From: Prevotella sp.
GTDB lineage: Bacteria; Bacteroidota; Bacteroidia; Bacteroidales; Bacteroidaceae
Direction of reading: 5' to 3'
Assembly (NCBI GenBank): GCA_021636625.1
Contig: JAJWLX010000007.1
Location: 1 to 64,000, forward strand
DNA: 64,000 bases
The notes under the pieces are model-generated. The model was not told the origin of the DNA. It did no database searches and worked only from the letters and a program-made list of their open reading frames with translations. Shown here piece by piece: positions 51,884 to 59,812 of this stretch. The translations under genes and the position numbers were made by a program. Position 1 is the stretch's first letter, and each line of letters opens with the position of its first letter.

Positions 51884-52855
51884 ATGGTTAGAAAAGAATT
51901 TATGAATATTATTACCAATGTTATAAATGATTGGAAAAATACAGATTTTTCTTTTTTGCAGAAAGATTATGTCCCTGGTTTAGATGATGCTAATCTCACT
52001 TATGGGTGTGGTCAAGAGAAAAAAGGGATTGAACTGAATTCTTGTGTCTTATTCGTGGATATACGTAACTCCGTACAATTGATAAAGGATAAGCAAGACC
52101 GTACGATGGGTAGGTTGTATTCAGTGTTTACTCATTGTATGCTCTTGGCAGCACGGCAGGAAGGAGGACTAGTCAGAAATATTATAGGGGATCGAGTCAT
52201 GATTGTTTTTCCGCAAGACCATTGTTGTACGAAGGCTGTTAATTGTGCTATTACGATAAATCATATAGCTATGCTTATCAATAAGAAAATTGATAATTTA
52301 GACTTTAAATGTGGTATAGGAATAGACTATGGAAGGATGAGGGTAATGAAAGTCGGCGTAGTTACAAAAGGCGCAGAAAATGATGATAATAAAGGTTTGG
52401 TGTGGGTCGGGTATCCTGCAAATTTCGCTTCTCGCTTGACAGATTGTGCTAATAAAGAATTTACCGACATAATGTATCAAGTAGATGCTACATTTTGTCA
52501 TTATAATTATTGGGGGACTAATACTATATTTGGTTCTAAACCTAGTGGTTGGTATAGAGAAAAACAAAAACTTACCGCTGAAGAACTTGCTCAATCTTTA
52601 GAAGTTAAGACTGTTGGGTATGGGAGTGCTTTATCTGTAACCAAGTGTGTAAATCCTGTATCAATAAATCGAATTGAGGAAAAATATAAATATGATGCAA
52701 TTTTAGTTTCAGATACAGTTTATAAAGGTTTTAAAAAAGAAAATCCTAACGATAACAGTATTCTTGAAAACTTGTGGACAGTGCAAAAAAGAAGTATTAG
52801 GGACATAGAATTCGACGTCTGGGGCGCTGATTTGTATTGGAATTTATCTACTTAA
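51884..52855 (+). CDS. Pycsar nucleotidyl cyclase (PycC)
   Basis: 323 residues (ATG 51902 is an alternative start). The class III cyclase domain has the first metal Asp in 'CVLFVDIRNSVQL' (about 54-58) and the second metal motif 'IIGDRVMIVF' (about 100-109). 'GIGIDYGRMRVMKVG' (about 149-163) and 'VWVGYPANFASRLTDCA' (about 176-192) follow. Uridylate/cytidylate cyclases of Pycsar share this plan; which pyrimidine it uses cannot be read by eye. It lies 2 bp after the PycTM gene. Confidence 0.8.
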   Translation: MVRKEFMNIITNVINDWKNTDFSFLQKDYVPGLDDANLTYGCGQEKKGIELNSCVLFVDIRNSVQLIKDKQDRTMGRLYSVFTHCMLLAARQEGGLVRNIIGDRVMIVFPQDHCCTKAVNCAITINHIAMLINKKIDNLDFKCGIGIDYGRMRVMKVGVVTKGAENDDNKGLVWVGYPANFASRLTDCANKEFTDIMYQVDATFCHYNYWGTNTIFGSKPSGWYREKQKLTAEELAQSLEVKTVGYGSALSVTKCVNPVSINRIEEKYKYDAILVSDTVYKGFKKENPNDNSILENLWTVQKRSIRDIEFDVWGADLYWNLST

Positions 52856-52879
52856 TGTAGCTTGTTAAGTTTGTAGTAT

Positions 52880-53056
52880 ATGAAACAGCATTATATTCCA
52901 AGATGTTATCTAAAGCAATTTTCAGACAGTCCCAAGAGTGTCTATACTTATGATAAAATAAGTTCAAAAGCATATCGAGCAAGCTTGATGTCTGTATGTT
53001 GTGAAGATGACATATATTTGAAAACTGAGATTATTAGTGGATTTGGAAGATATTAA
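52880..53056 (+). pseudogene. DUF4238 protein, N-terminal fragment
   Basis: 58 residues: 'MKQHYIPRCYLKQFSDSP' and 'VYTYDK' are the DUF4238 start, whose full proteins have about 250-350 residues. The rest is missing and the VanZ gene starts at the next base, so the gene was cut at this junction. DUF4238 proteins are frequent defence-island cargo. Confidence 0.7.
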
Positions 53057-53593
53057 ATGGATGAAATTTACGAATGGCTGAATCCTAGGATTCCTGTGGA
53101 GTATGTGCTTATCTCCTTTCTTGTGCTTTCTGTTGCAATCGTGATAGGATTGTTAGTGATGAAAGGGCACAGGGCGAAGAGGTTCGTGCTTGGGGCTTTG
53201 CTTGCGGAATACTATTTCCTGGTGCTTTGCTCTACCGTGATTTGTAGAGCAAGTCATGGGGAACGGCATATTGAGATTATGCCGTTTTGGAACTATCCCG
53301 ATATTTGGAATCGGGTGGATTATCCTGCTGACTTGATAGAAGTGTTGTTGAATATCGCACTCTTCGTACCGATAGGATTGCTGCTTGGAGGACTTGGTTT
53401 TAAAACCAAGAAGATTCTCTTGGCTGGAATCTGCTTATCGGGGATTATTGAGGTTTCACAATTCGCCTTTTGCAAAGGGCTTTGTGAAACGGATGATGTA
53501 ATGCATAATAGTGTGGGGGCATTCCTAGGATATCTGGGATTCCTAGGAATTCTTAAAGGGAAAAGAAGGTTGTTTTCTTGTATAATAACATGA
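53057..53593 (+). CDS. VanZ-like membrane protein
   Basis: 178 residues with four to five membrane helices. 'LLNIALFVPIGLLLG' (about 96-110), 'GIIEVSQF' (about 126-133) and 'ETDDVMHNSVGAFLGY' (about 141-156) are the VanZ pattern. VanZ gives low-level teicoplanin resistance in enterococci; in Bacteroidota it is a common polysaccharide-locus neighbour of unknown role. It lies just before repeat copy 3. Confidence 0.78.
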   Translation: MDEIYEWLNPRIPVEYVLISFLVLSVAIVIGLLVMKGHRAKRFVLGALLAEYYFLVLCSTVICRASHGERHIEIMPFWNYPDIWNRVDYPADLIEVLLNIALFVPIGLLLGGLGFKTKKILLAGICLSGIIEVSQFAFCKGLCETDDVMHNSVGAFLGYLGFLGILKGKRRLFSCIIT

Positions 53594-53772
53594 TTTTTTT
53601 CGACCCTCCTGTCCCTCCCTTGCGAAGGGAGGGTCCTTAACCCACTCCCAAGCCCTCGCCCTTTCCAAAAGGGCAAGGGATGTAACCGCCCTCCGGTGCT
53701 CAGAACCGCTTCGCTATAAGGTTGGCGGACCATCAAAGGTCTGCGCCATGTTGTGCGGGCTGGGACCGCCTG
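53592..53772 (-). repeat. GC-rich ~180 bp repeat, copy 3
   Basis: On the - strand: GGCGGTCCCAGCCCGC..., AGCGGTTCTGAGCACCGG, AGGGCGGTTACATCCCTTGC and a final GACCCTCCC...GGGAGGG hairpin. It differs from copies 1 and 2 in the middle (CCCTTTTGGAAAGGG stem). With copy 4 it flanks the aminotransferase gene in direct orientation. Confidence 0.75.
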
Positions 53773-53864
53773 GGGATAATGTGTTGCTTGATGGGACAGA
53801 TTGGAGACGCCTAGGGATAGTGGGGGGAATTTGTTAATGAATAAACTTTAAATACAATATACAA

Positions 53865-55139
53865 ATGGAAGAAAGAAAGACTATTTATCTTTGTCTGGCT
53901 CACATGAGCGAGACTGGTGAGGAACAGAAATACGTGAAGGAGGCATTTGATACCAACTGGGTGGTGCCTCTGGGTCCTAACGTGAATGGTTTTGAGGATG
54001 ACCTCAAGGCTTTCGTTTCTAAGAATAGCGATGGCTCTGAGTTGTCTCGTGAGGTGGTGGCACTGAGCGCTGGTACTGCTGCCGTTCATTTGGGTTTGCT
54101 GGCTAGTGGCGTAGGTCCTGGTGATGAGGTTTGTGTGCAGAGCTTTACTTTCTGTGCTTCTTCTCATCCTATTACTTATCTCGGTGCTACTCCTGTTTTC
54201 ATCGATTCTGAGCCTGATTCATGGAATATGGATCCGGAATTGCTGGAGAAGGCGATTATCGACCGTAAGGAGAAGACGGGTAAGTATCCTAAGGCGATTG
54301 TTCCTGTTGCTCTCTATGGTATGCCTTATGATTGCGATAAGATTATGGCGATTTCAGAAAAGTATGGTATCCCTGTAGTGGAGGATGCTGCTGAGGGCTG
54401 TGGTTCCAGATGGAAAGGTCAGGTGCTGGGTACATTCGGTAAGTTTGGCGTGTTGTCATTCAATGGTAACAAGATGATTACAACTTCTGGTGGTGGTGCC
54501 TTGATTTGCCAGGATGCCGAGAGCAAGAACAACGTGATGTGGTATGCTACCCAGGCTCGTGATGCTTATCCTTACTATCAGCATACTGCCATCGGTTACA
54601 ACTATCGTATGAGTAATGTCTGTGCGGGTATCGGTCGTGGTCAGATGACTGTATTGGAGGATCACATCGCTCATCATAAGCATGTACAGGAGTTGTATAA
54701 GGAACTCTTGAAGGATATTGAGGGTGTTACCTTGCATGAGGCTCCTAATGCTGACTATGATTCCAACTACTGGCTCTGCACCATTACACTTGATCCGAAG
54801 TTGAAGATTCAAGGTCAGGAAAATGCGTATAAGGAGGTTGTGAAGACTGCCGTGGGTGGTGCTGCTGGTGTGATTCACATGGTGGATTCGCCTACTACTG
54901 ATTGTCAGCCGAATGAGAATGTGGAGGCATTGCGTGTCTTCATGTTGAGCAAGAAGATTGAGGCAAGACCAGTGTGGAAGCCTATGCATAAGCAGCCTGT
55001 TTATCAGAATGCTCCTGCATACGTGAATGGTGTAAGTGAGGCTATCTTCAAGGTGGGTGTCTGCTTACCGGCGGGTCCGATGGTAACGGATGATGATGTC
55101 CGTTACATTGTAGAAAGTATTAAAGAGGCGATAATTTAA
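53865..55139 (+). CDS. DegT/DnrJ/EryC1 aminotransferase (PglE-like)
   Basis: 424 residues, PLP-dependent. The Schiff-base Lys203 is in 'SFNGNKMITTSGGG'; 'SAGTAAVHLGLLA' (about 67-79), 'VPVALYGMPYDCDKI' and 'VEDAAEGCGSRWKG' (Asp about 177) are present. It aminates the 4-keto sugar nucleotide made by the PglF-like enzyme at 14.7 kb. It is therefore the expected partner of the PglC- and PglD-like genes, even though they lie 33-39 kb upstream. It is bounded by direct copies of the GC-rich repeat, as if moved as a unit. Confidence 0.87.
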   Translation: MEERKTIYLCLAHMSETGEEQKYVKEAFDTNWVVPLGPNVNGFEDDLKAFVSKNSDGSELSREVVALSAGTAAVHLGLLASGVGPGDEVCVQSFTFCASSHPITYLGATPVFIDSEPDSWNMDPELLEKAIIDRKEKTGKYPKAIVPVALYGMPYDCDKIMAISEKYGIPVVEDAAEGCGSRWKGQVLGTFGKFGVLSFNGNKMITTSGGGALICQDAESKNNVMWYATQARDAYPYYQHTAIGYNYRMSNVCAGIGRGQMTVLEDHIAHHKHVQELYKELLKDIEGVTLHEAPNADYDSNYWLCTITLDPKLKIQGQENAYKEVVKTAVGGAAGVIHMVDSPTTDCQPNENVEALRVFMLSKKIEARPVWKPMHKQPVYQNAPAYVNGVSEAIFKVGVCLPAGPMVTDDDVRYIVESIKEAII

Positions 55140-55159
55140 TCGCCCTATAGTGCTGTATT

Positions 55160-55330
55160 TGCCCCACCTGTCCCTCCCCAGCGGGAGGGTCCTTAACCCA
55201 CTCCCAAGCCCTCGCCCTTTCCAAAAGGGCAAGGGATGTAACCGCCCTCCGGTGCTCGGAACCGCTACGCTCTAAGGTTGGCGGACCATCAAAGGTCTGC
55301 GCCAGGTTTTGCGGGCTGGGACCGCCTGGA
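55160..55330 (-). repeat. GC-rich ~175-180 bp repeat, copy 4
   Basis: Same landmarks as copy 3, on the - strand; it starts 21 bp after the aminotransferase stop and ends where the locus ends. GACCCTCCC...GGGAGGG hairpin at its 3' end. Confidence 0.75.
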
Positions 55331-55359
55331 GGAAGAGAGTTCATTGCATTATCACATTA

Positions 55360-55488
55360 TCAAAGAGAATCCTCGATTCGTTTCATAATCTCCTTTGTCG
55401 GAAGGCGATGGTTGGATTCCTGCAGGGCTTTAAGCTTGGTTATATATTCTTCTTTCGATAGAATATCATAGTCAAGAAGTTCGTCCAT
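55360..55488 (-). CDS. Small acidic protein downstream of the XRE-ImmA gene
   Basis: 42 residues from ATG (MDELLDYDILSKEEY); an in-frame TTG at 55516-55518 would add ten residues and overlap the XRE-ImmA stop. Charged and helical, no family recognised. Its place downstream of the regulator suggests a two-gene unit. Whether it is expressed is uncertain. Confidence 0.5.
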   Translation of the reverse strand: MDELLDYDILSKEEYITKLKALQESNHRLPTKEIMKRIEDSL

Positions 55489-55510
55489 TGGTAGTTGATT
55501 ACTATTTCCA

Positions 55511-56569
55511 TTAGGCAAGAACGAAATTATGTAATACTTCCTCTGTCGTTTTGTTGAGTAAGACGGCTGCCTTGGATTCTGTAATCAAGCCACTTGACAG
55601 GGCACGATAGATAAGGTTCTCGAATCTGGTGCTGTGCTCGTCATCAATGATGCTCTTCTCTACCTGTGATTTGAAATTGGAATCGAAATTTTTCTTCTTC
55701 CAATAGGTTGTATAGCGATTTTCTGATATGACATCAAGATATCTCGCCTTATACATCAAGGCATCAACAGATATTCCAAATTCTGATTGAAGGTTCTTCA
55801 ACTCTACTAATGCTATGTCGTGGCGTTTCTCACCAATGGACTGAAGAAAAGTTTGTCTTGGCATCAACACTTCATTGGCAAATATATTGCAGTATTGTTC
55901 TTCCATCTTTTCATCCATATCTTCAGGAAAATGAAGTAATGCATGACCTAATTCATGGAGAGCAGTGAAACGCTTACGCTCGGTGCTCATCTGTTTGTTG
56001 ACAACAATGACAGGGGTTCCATTTTCCAATGTGCCATTGAGACCAGAGAAAGCGTCAGAAGCTTCTACTTCTACCACAATGATACCATTGGTCTCTAAGA
56101 TGTTGATGACGTTTGTAATGGCTGCATTGCCAATATTCCAATCGGTGCGGAGTTTGGTTGCTGCGCTGAAAACATCATTTAAAGACTTAACTTGGCAAGT
56201 GAAGGAGGAAGCATCAAAATGTCTTTCGATGCCACAAATGTCTTCTATTTCATGGATGCGTTCAATGTTATCTTCCACCATGAGATTGATGGATTTCTCT
56301 TCCTTAGCACTCAGGCGAGTTAGTTTGCGGTAATGGACATTATTGAGAGCTGAACGATTTTCACGAAAAAGATAGTCGGGGGTAATGTTCAGGGCTTTGC
56401 ATAATGCGATGAGAATGGTACTATCTGGCATACTCTCGCCTCGTTCGTATTTGGACACAGATTGTTTGGTGACAATATCATTCATCATCACACAGAGTTG
56501 TTGCATGGACAAGCCTCGCATCAGGCGTGCGTTGCGCAGCCGCTTAGAAAATATATCTTTTAGTTCCAT
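55511..56569 (-). CDS. XRE-family regulator with ImmA/IrrE metallopeptidase domain
   Basis: 352 residues. The N-terminal helix-turn-helix (about 8-65) has 'LSMQQLCVMMNDIVTKQSVSKYERGE' features; the middle and C-terminal part has the zinc-protease motif HELGH (His205, His209) in 'FTALHELGHALLHF' and 'ANEVLMPRQTF'. ImmA/IrrE proteins cleave a repressor on stress or phage signals, so the fused form may regulate itself. The upstream region has an inverted repeat across its own promoter. On the opposite strand to the polysaccharide genes, it marks the end of the locus. Confidence 0.85.
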   Translation of the reverse strand: MELKDIFSKRLRNARLMRGLSMQQLCVMMNDIVTKQSVSKYERGESMPDSTILIALCKALNITPDYLFRENRSALNNVHYRKLTRLSAKEEKSINLMVEDNIERIHEIEDICGIERHFDASSFTCQVKSLNDVFSAATKLRTDWNIGNAAITNVINILETNGIIVVEVEASDAFSGLNGTLENGTPVIVVNKQMSTERKRFTALHELGHALLHFPEDMDEKMEEQYCNIFANEVLMPRQTFLQSIGEKRHDIALVELKNLQSEFGISVDALMYKARYLDVISENRYTTYWKKKNFDSNFKSQVEKSIIDDEHSTRFENLIYRALSSGLITESKAAVLLNKTTEEVLHNFVLA

Positions 56570-56589
56570 AATTAATCATTTGTTCTATT

Positions 56590-56628
56590 GGTTGACAAAG
56601 ATAGTAAAAATAGTTGGAGTAGTCAACC
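56590..56628 (-). promoter_or_regulatory. Promoter with flanking operator half-sites for the XRE-ImmA gene
   Basis: On the - strand TATCTTTG (56596-56603) with GTTG at 56624-56627, 20 bp apart. The 7-bp inverted repeat GGTTGAC (56590-56596) / GTCAACC (56622-56628) brackets the promoter and overlaps both elements, as expected of an autorepressor operator. Confidence 0.6.
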
Positions 56629-56739
56629 GGCAAGGCGAAAATATAACAATATTTAATTATAATTTGAAAATATGAATGTAATGACCTTGATAAAGCTATC
56701 AAGGATATCGAGAATCTATTGAAGAAATAATTTCTTTTC

Positions 56740-58302
56740 ATGAAGAAAATCAAGCTATTTGATTATCAGCAGAAGATGCTGGAGGACATTATCAACGTGC
56801 TGACCACCGATTCTACCAGTACATTCTATAATGAGAATGGGAAAAGGGAGAGGATTGGCAGCTCGGTGATGGTGCAGATGCCGACCGGTACGGGAAAAAC
56901 CTACGTGATGGCGGCGGTGGTGAAATGGTTTCTTGATAACCATGACACGGACGAAGTGTGGATTGTGGCGCACCGCCGTGAACTGGTGGAACAGATGCAG
57001 CAGACGCTCGACAGATTCTGCCTGGTCTATGGGGAGAAGGAAATGGAGATGAAAGCGAAAGTAAGGATAAGAGTGCTCTCCATTCAATGGTTGAACAGAC
57101 ATATCGACGAACTGGAAGGGGCTGGATGTACGCCGGGACTCATCGTCGTGGATGAGGCGCACCACGCCATTGCTGACTCCTATCAGGATCTGTTTGACAG
57201 GTACAGGAAGGCTCTGAAACTCGGCATGACTGCCACCCCATGCCGCATGAACAAGAAATCCTTTGGTAAGATGTTCGAGATGTTGCTGAAATCTCCTTGT
57301 ACCAACGACTTCATCCTGCGTGGTTATCTGGCACCTTATGACTATGTGGTAATCGGCAAGTACTCCAACGACCAGATGACCGTGAACCAGCTGAAAGGAC
57401 GAGGCAGCGATGGCGACTATGCCATCAAGGAGATGGACGAGAAACTGAATATTCCGCAGACGATCCAACGCCTCTACGACAGCGTGAAGAAATATGCTGA
57501 CGGCAAGAAGGGTATCGTATATGCCATTGACATTGTGCATGCCCAGGCGATAGCCGCATGCTACAATGCCCTCGGAATGAAAACCGTGGCACTGGATAGC
57601 AAGACGCCTGCCAAGAAACGCAAGGAGATGGTGGAGGCTTTCAGGCGCAGCGAGATAGACTGTCTGGTGAACGTGAACCTCTTCGACGAGGGCTTTGACT
57701 GTCCTGACGTGGAGTTTATCCAGATGGCCCGTCCTACGCTGTCGCTTGCCAAGTATCTGCAGATGGTGGGGCGCGGGTTGCGTATCAACCATGATAACAA
57801 GGATAAGGTGTGCATGATCATCGACAACGTAGGTAACTACCGCAAGTTCGGCTTGCCCGACAAGCCTCGCAACTGGGAGAGTATGTTTGCGGGGTTGAGA
57901 GCTGGCAAGGGTATCATTCCTACCTATGTGAAGAAGGTGCAGAACATCATTGCCGTGAATGATGAGATGATAACGGTGAAGAAGGCGAATACGGCAAAGA
58001 AGAAGATGACTGCCAAGCAACTGAAGGAATATCTGAAGAATGTTGAGCCTTTCCAGCAGGATGGCAGATGGGGACTGAGGGTGATGAACGACATCATCGT
58101 GAAACCCATTTACACGCATATCTCTAACTTCCGAGGTGATTATGCTCAATGTATGATAGGAATACAGAAATGTTTGTTTGGTCTTTTGGACCGGAGAGGT
58201 AACATCATCCTGCCTCCGGAATATAAATACATATATAGGTGGAATGAACATGAGGCTGAAGTTAAAGGTAACGATGGTTACAGCAGAACCATAGAATTGT
58301 AA
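56740..58302 (+). CDS. DEAD/DEAH-box helicase with WG-repeat-like C-terminus
   Basis: 520 residues, superfamily 2. Motif I 'PTGTGKT' (48-54), motif II DEAHH (138-142), motif III 'GMTATPCRM' (about 164), and in the second domain 'DEGFDCPDVEFIQMARPTLS' and 'QMVGRGLR' (motifs V and VI). The last ~75 residues ('RWGLRVMNDIIVKPIYTHI', 'GLLDRRGNIILPPEYKYI') look like WG beta repeats, an unusual addition that could bind a ligand or partner. The substrate is unknown. The gap before it holds a short relic frame but no gene. Confidence 0.8.
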   Translation: MKKIKLFDYQQKMLEDIINVLTTDSTSTFYNENGKRERIGSSVMVQMPTGTGKTYVMAAVVKWFLDNHDTDEVWIVAHRRELVEQMQQTLDRFCLVYGEKEMEMKAKVRIRVLSIQWLNRHIDELEGAGCTPGLIVVDEAHHAIADSYQDLFDRYRKALKLGMTATPCRMNKKSFGKMFEMLLKSPCTNDFILRGYLAPYDYVVIGKYSNDQMTVNQLKGRGSDGDYAIKEMDEKLNIPQTIQRLYDSVKKYADGKKGIVYAIDIVHAQAIAACYNALGMKTVALDSKTPAKKRKEMVEAFRRSEIDCLVNVNLFDEGFDCPDVEFIQMARPTLSLAKYLQMVGRGLRINHDNKDKVCMIIDNVGNYRKFGLPDKPRNWESMFAGLRAGKGIIPTYVKKVQNIIAVNDEMITVKKANTAKKKMTAKQLKEYLKNVEPFQQDGRWGLRVMNDIIVKPIYTHISNFRGDYAQCMIGIQKCLFGLLDRRGNIILPPEYKYIYRWNEHEAEVKGNDGYSRTIEL

Positions 58303-58333
58303 CCGTAAACGGAATACGGTGATGGAGCAGAAG

Positions 58334-58386
58334 AATAATAGAAAAGCCCCTGATGCGAGATATGCATCAGGGGCTTTTCTATTATT
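58334..58386. terminator. Bidirectional terminator between convergent genes
   Basis: A 23-bp perfect stem (58334-58356 with 58364-58386), core AAAAGCCCCTGATGC, loop of 7. It has A and T runs on both sides, so it serves the helicase gene and the - strand gene that ends inside it. Confidence 0.9.
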
Positions 58387-59125
58387 GCTCTGCCAGTTCC
58401 TTCATGGCATCATTCAATGTATTGAACAGTACATTGATGTTTTCCTCCTGGTTCCTGCACGCCTCCTTGAAGAGAGCGACAGGATCTTCCGGATCGCCCT
58501 TCAGCGGAGCCTCGTTCAGAAGGATATTCACATTGTTCAGCAGCATACCGTGCAGGGTAGGCATGTGGAGCTGATGCTGGGTGCCTTCCTTGCTGCCACA
58601 TTTCAGTCCGGCAGCGTATGCCTTCACGATGATGCGTACCAGCAGATGGATAGCCATCGGTTCGTCGGCAAGACTGATGAGCACACCATGGGTATAATCG
58701 CGTACGTGCTCCTCTATGCTTGTAAACTTACCCTGCAGAAGCCAGGTGAAGTTGCGCTTGTATTCAGCTTCCATTGCCTTGTAAAGCTGGTTCGATTTGC
58801 AGGCGATGCGCAGATAGTCGAGCATGGTAGGCTCGAAGGTAGGATCGGTCTTCTTCATGCTCTCGAAATTCTTCTGCATGCGCTCGTTTGCCTCTTCCGC
58901 ACTCTTGTAGTTGAGTCGTACGAGGGTAGAGAACATGATGTCGAAGAAGTACTGGTTCACTTCTCCATAGTGTTCCAGCATCATCTGCTTCACCTCTTTC
59001 GGGTCGTTCTTCTTCTGGAAGTCATCGCCGCCAACCGCAGCATCCATAATGCCGCGTGCGTATGCCTCGAAGAATCCTCTTACGAAAGAGGCTACAGCCT
59101 GATAACTATTGATTCTCTTGCTCAT
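58382..59125 (-). CDS. Conserved hypothetical protein, 247 residues
   Basis: Helical soluble protein without signal or membrane segment. 'VRGFFEAYARGIMDAAVGG' and 'FDIMFSTLVRLNYKSAEEA' are notable. The family is not recognised. ATG 59125 (MSKRINSYQ) is chosen over 59152. It ends inside the bidirectional terminator and begins 4 bp after the deacetylase gene upstream on this strand, so the two are cotranscribed. Confidence 0.65.
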   Translation of the reverse strand: MSKRINSYQAVASFVRGFFEAYARGIMDAAVGGDDFQKKNDPKEVKQMMLEHYGEVNQYFFDIMFSTLVRLNYKSAEEANERMQKNFESMKKTDPTFEPTMLDYLRIACKSNQLYKAMEAEYKRNFTWLLQGKFTSIEEHVRDYTHGVLISLADEPMAIHLLVRIIVKAYAAGLKCGSKEGTQHQLHMPTLHGMLLNNVNILLNEAPLKGDPEDPVALFKEACRNQEENINVLFNTLNDAMKELAEQ

Positions 59126-59129
59126 AATT

Positions 59130-59741
59130 TCAATCAAAAATCTTAAATTCATATCCCTGTTCCATCAGCCATTCTATGGATTGCGGGAGCGCCGTCTTCA
59201 GCTTGTCGATGCTCTTCAGCGAGTCGTGGAAGGTGATGATGCTGCCGTTGCGGGCATATTTCTTCACATTGTTCACCACATCTTCTGCCGTCATCCATTT
59301 GGAATAATCTCGGGTCACCACATCCCACATGATTACCTTGTAGGTGCGGTGCAGCCACCAGTACTCGCTCTGTCGCATCCAGCCGTGAGGTGGACGGAAG
59401 AGATGGGCATGGATGATGTCATTCGCCTTGTTGGTGTTGAGCACGTAGGAGATGACACGATGCTTGAAGGCACCGATATGATTGAAGGTATGGTTACCTA
59501 TCTGATGACCCTCTGCTACAATCTGGTTGTAGAGATCGTGGTTGCGCAATACGTTTTCGCCCACCATGAAGAAGGTAGCCTTGATATTGTACTTTCTCAA
59601 GGTTTCCAGGATGAATGGGGTGGATTCGGGAATCGGACCATCATCGAATGTGAGATATACCGAATGGTCGTTCTTGTCCATTCTCCATATTGCCTTCGGA
59701 TATAACCATCTGAGCCATTTGGCTGGTTGCTCTATGAACAT
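59130..59741 (-). CDS. Polysaccharide deacetylase (NodB domain)
   Basis: 203 residues. NodB motifs in order: TFDDGP (about 31-36), 'GNHTFNH' (metal His pair, about 81-87), 'RPPHG' (about 115-119), 'WDVVTRDYS' (about 139-147) and 'TFHDS' (about 169-173). Acts on N-acetyl groups of peptidoglycan or polysaccharide. No signal peptide is visible, so it may be cytoplasmic or exported otherwise. Confidence 0.87.
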   Translation of the reverse strand: MFIEQPAKWLRWLYPKAIWRMDKNDHSVYLTFDDGPIPESTPFILETLRKYNIKATFFMVGENVLRNHDLYNQIVAEGHQIGNHTFNHIGAFKHRVISYVLNTNKANDIIHAHLFRPPHGWMRQSEYWWLHRTYKVIMWDVVTRDYSKWMTAEDVVNNVKKYARNGSIITFHDSLKSIDKLKTALPQSIEWLMEQGYEFKIFD

Positions 59742-59768
59742 AGGAATAACTTGATTAGGGGATGATAC

Positions 59769-59803
59769 AAAAAGGGAGACCTAGCAAAAACGCCAGGTCT
59801 TCC
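59769..59803 (-). terminator. Terminator after the DUF2723 gene
   Basis: On the - strand, GGAAGACCT...AGGTCTCCC stem followed by TTTTTG, 10 bp past the DUF2723 stop. Confidence 0.75.
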
Positions 59804-59812
59804 TTGATATTC

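Noticed and set aside
56755..58251. 498-codon open frame on the - strand
   Set aside because: Complete antisense shadow of the helicase gene; His/Leu-rich and motif-free, while the + strand has all SF2 motifs.
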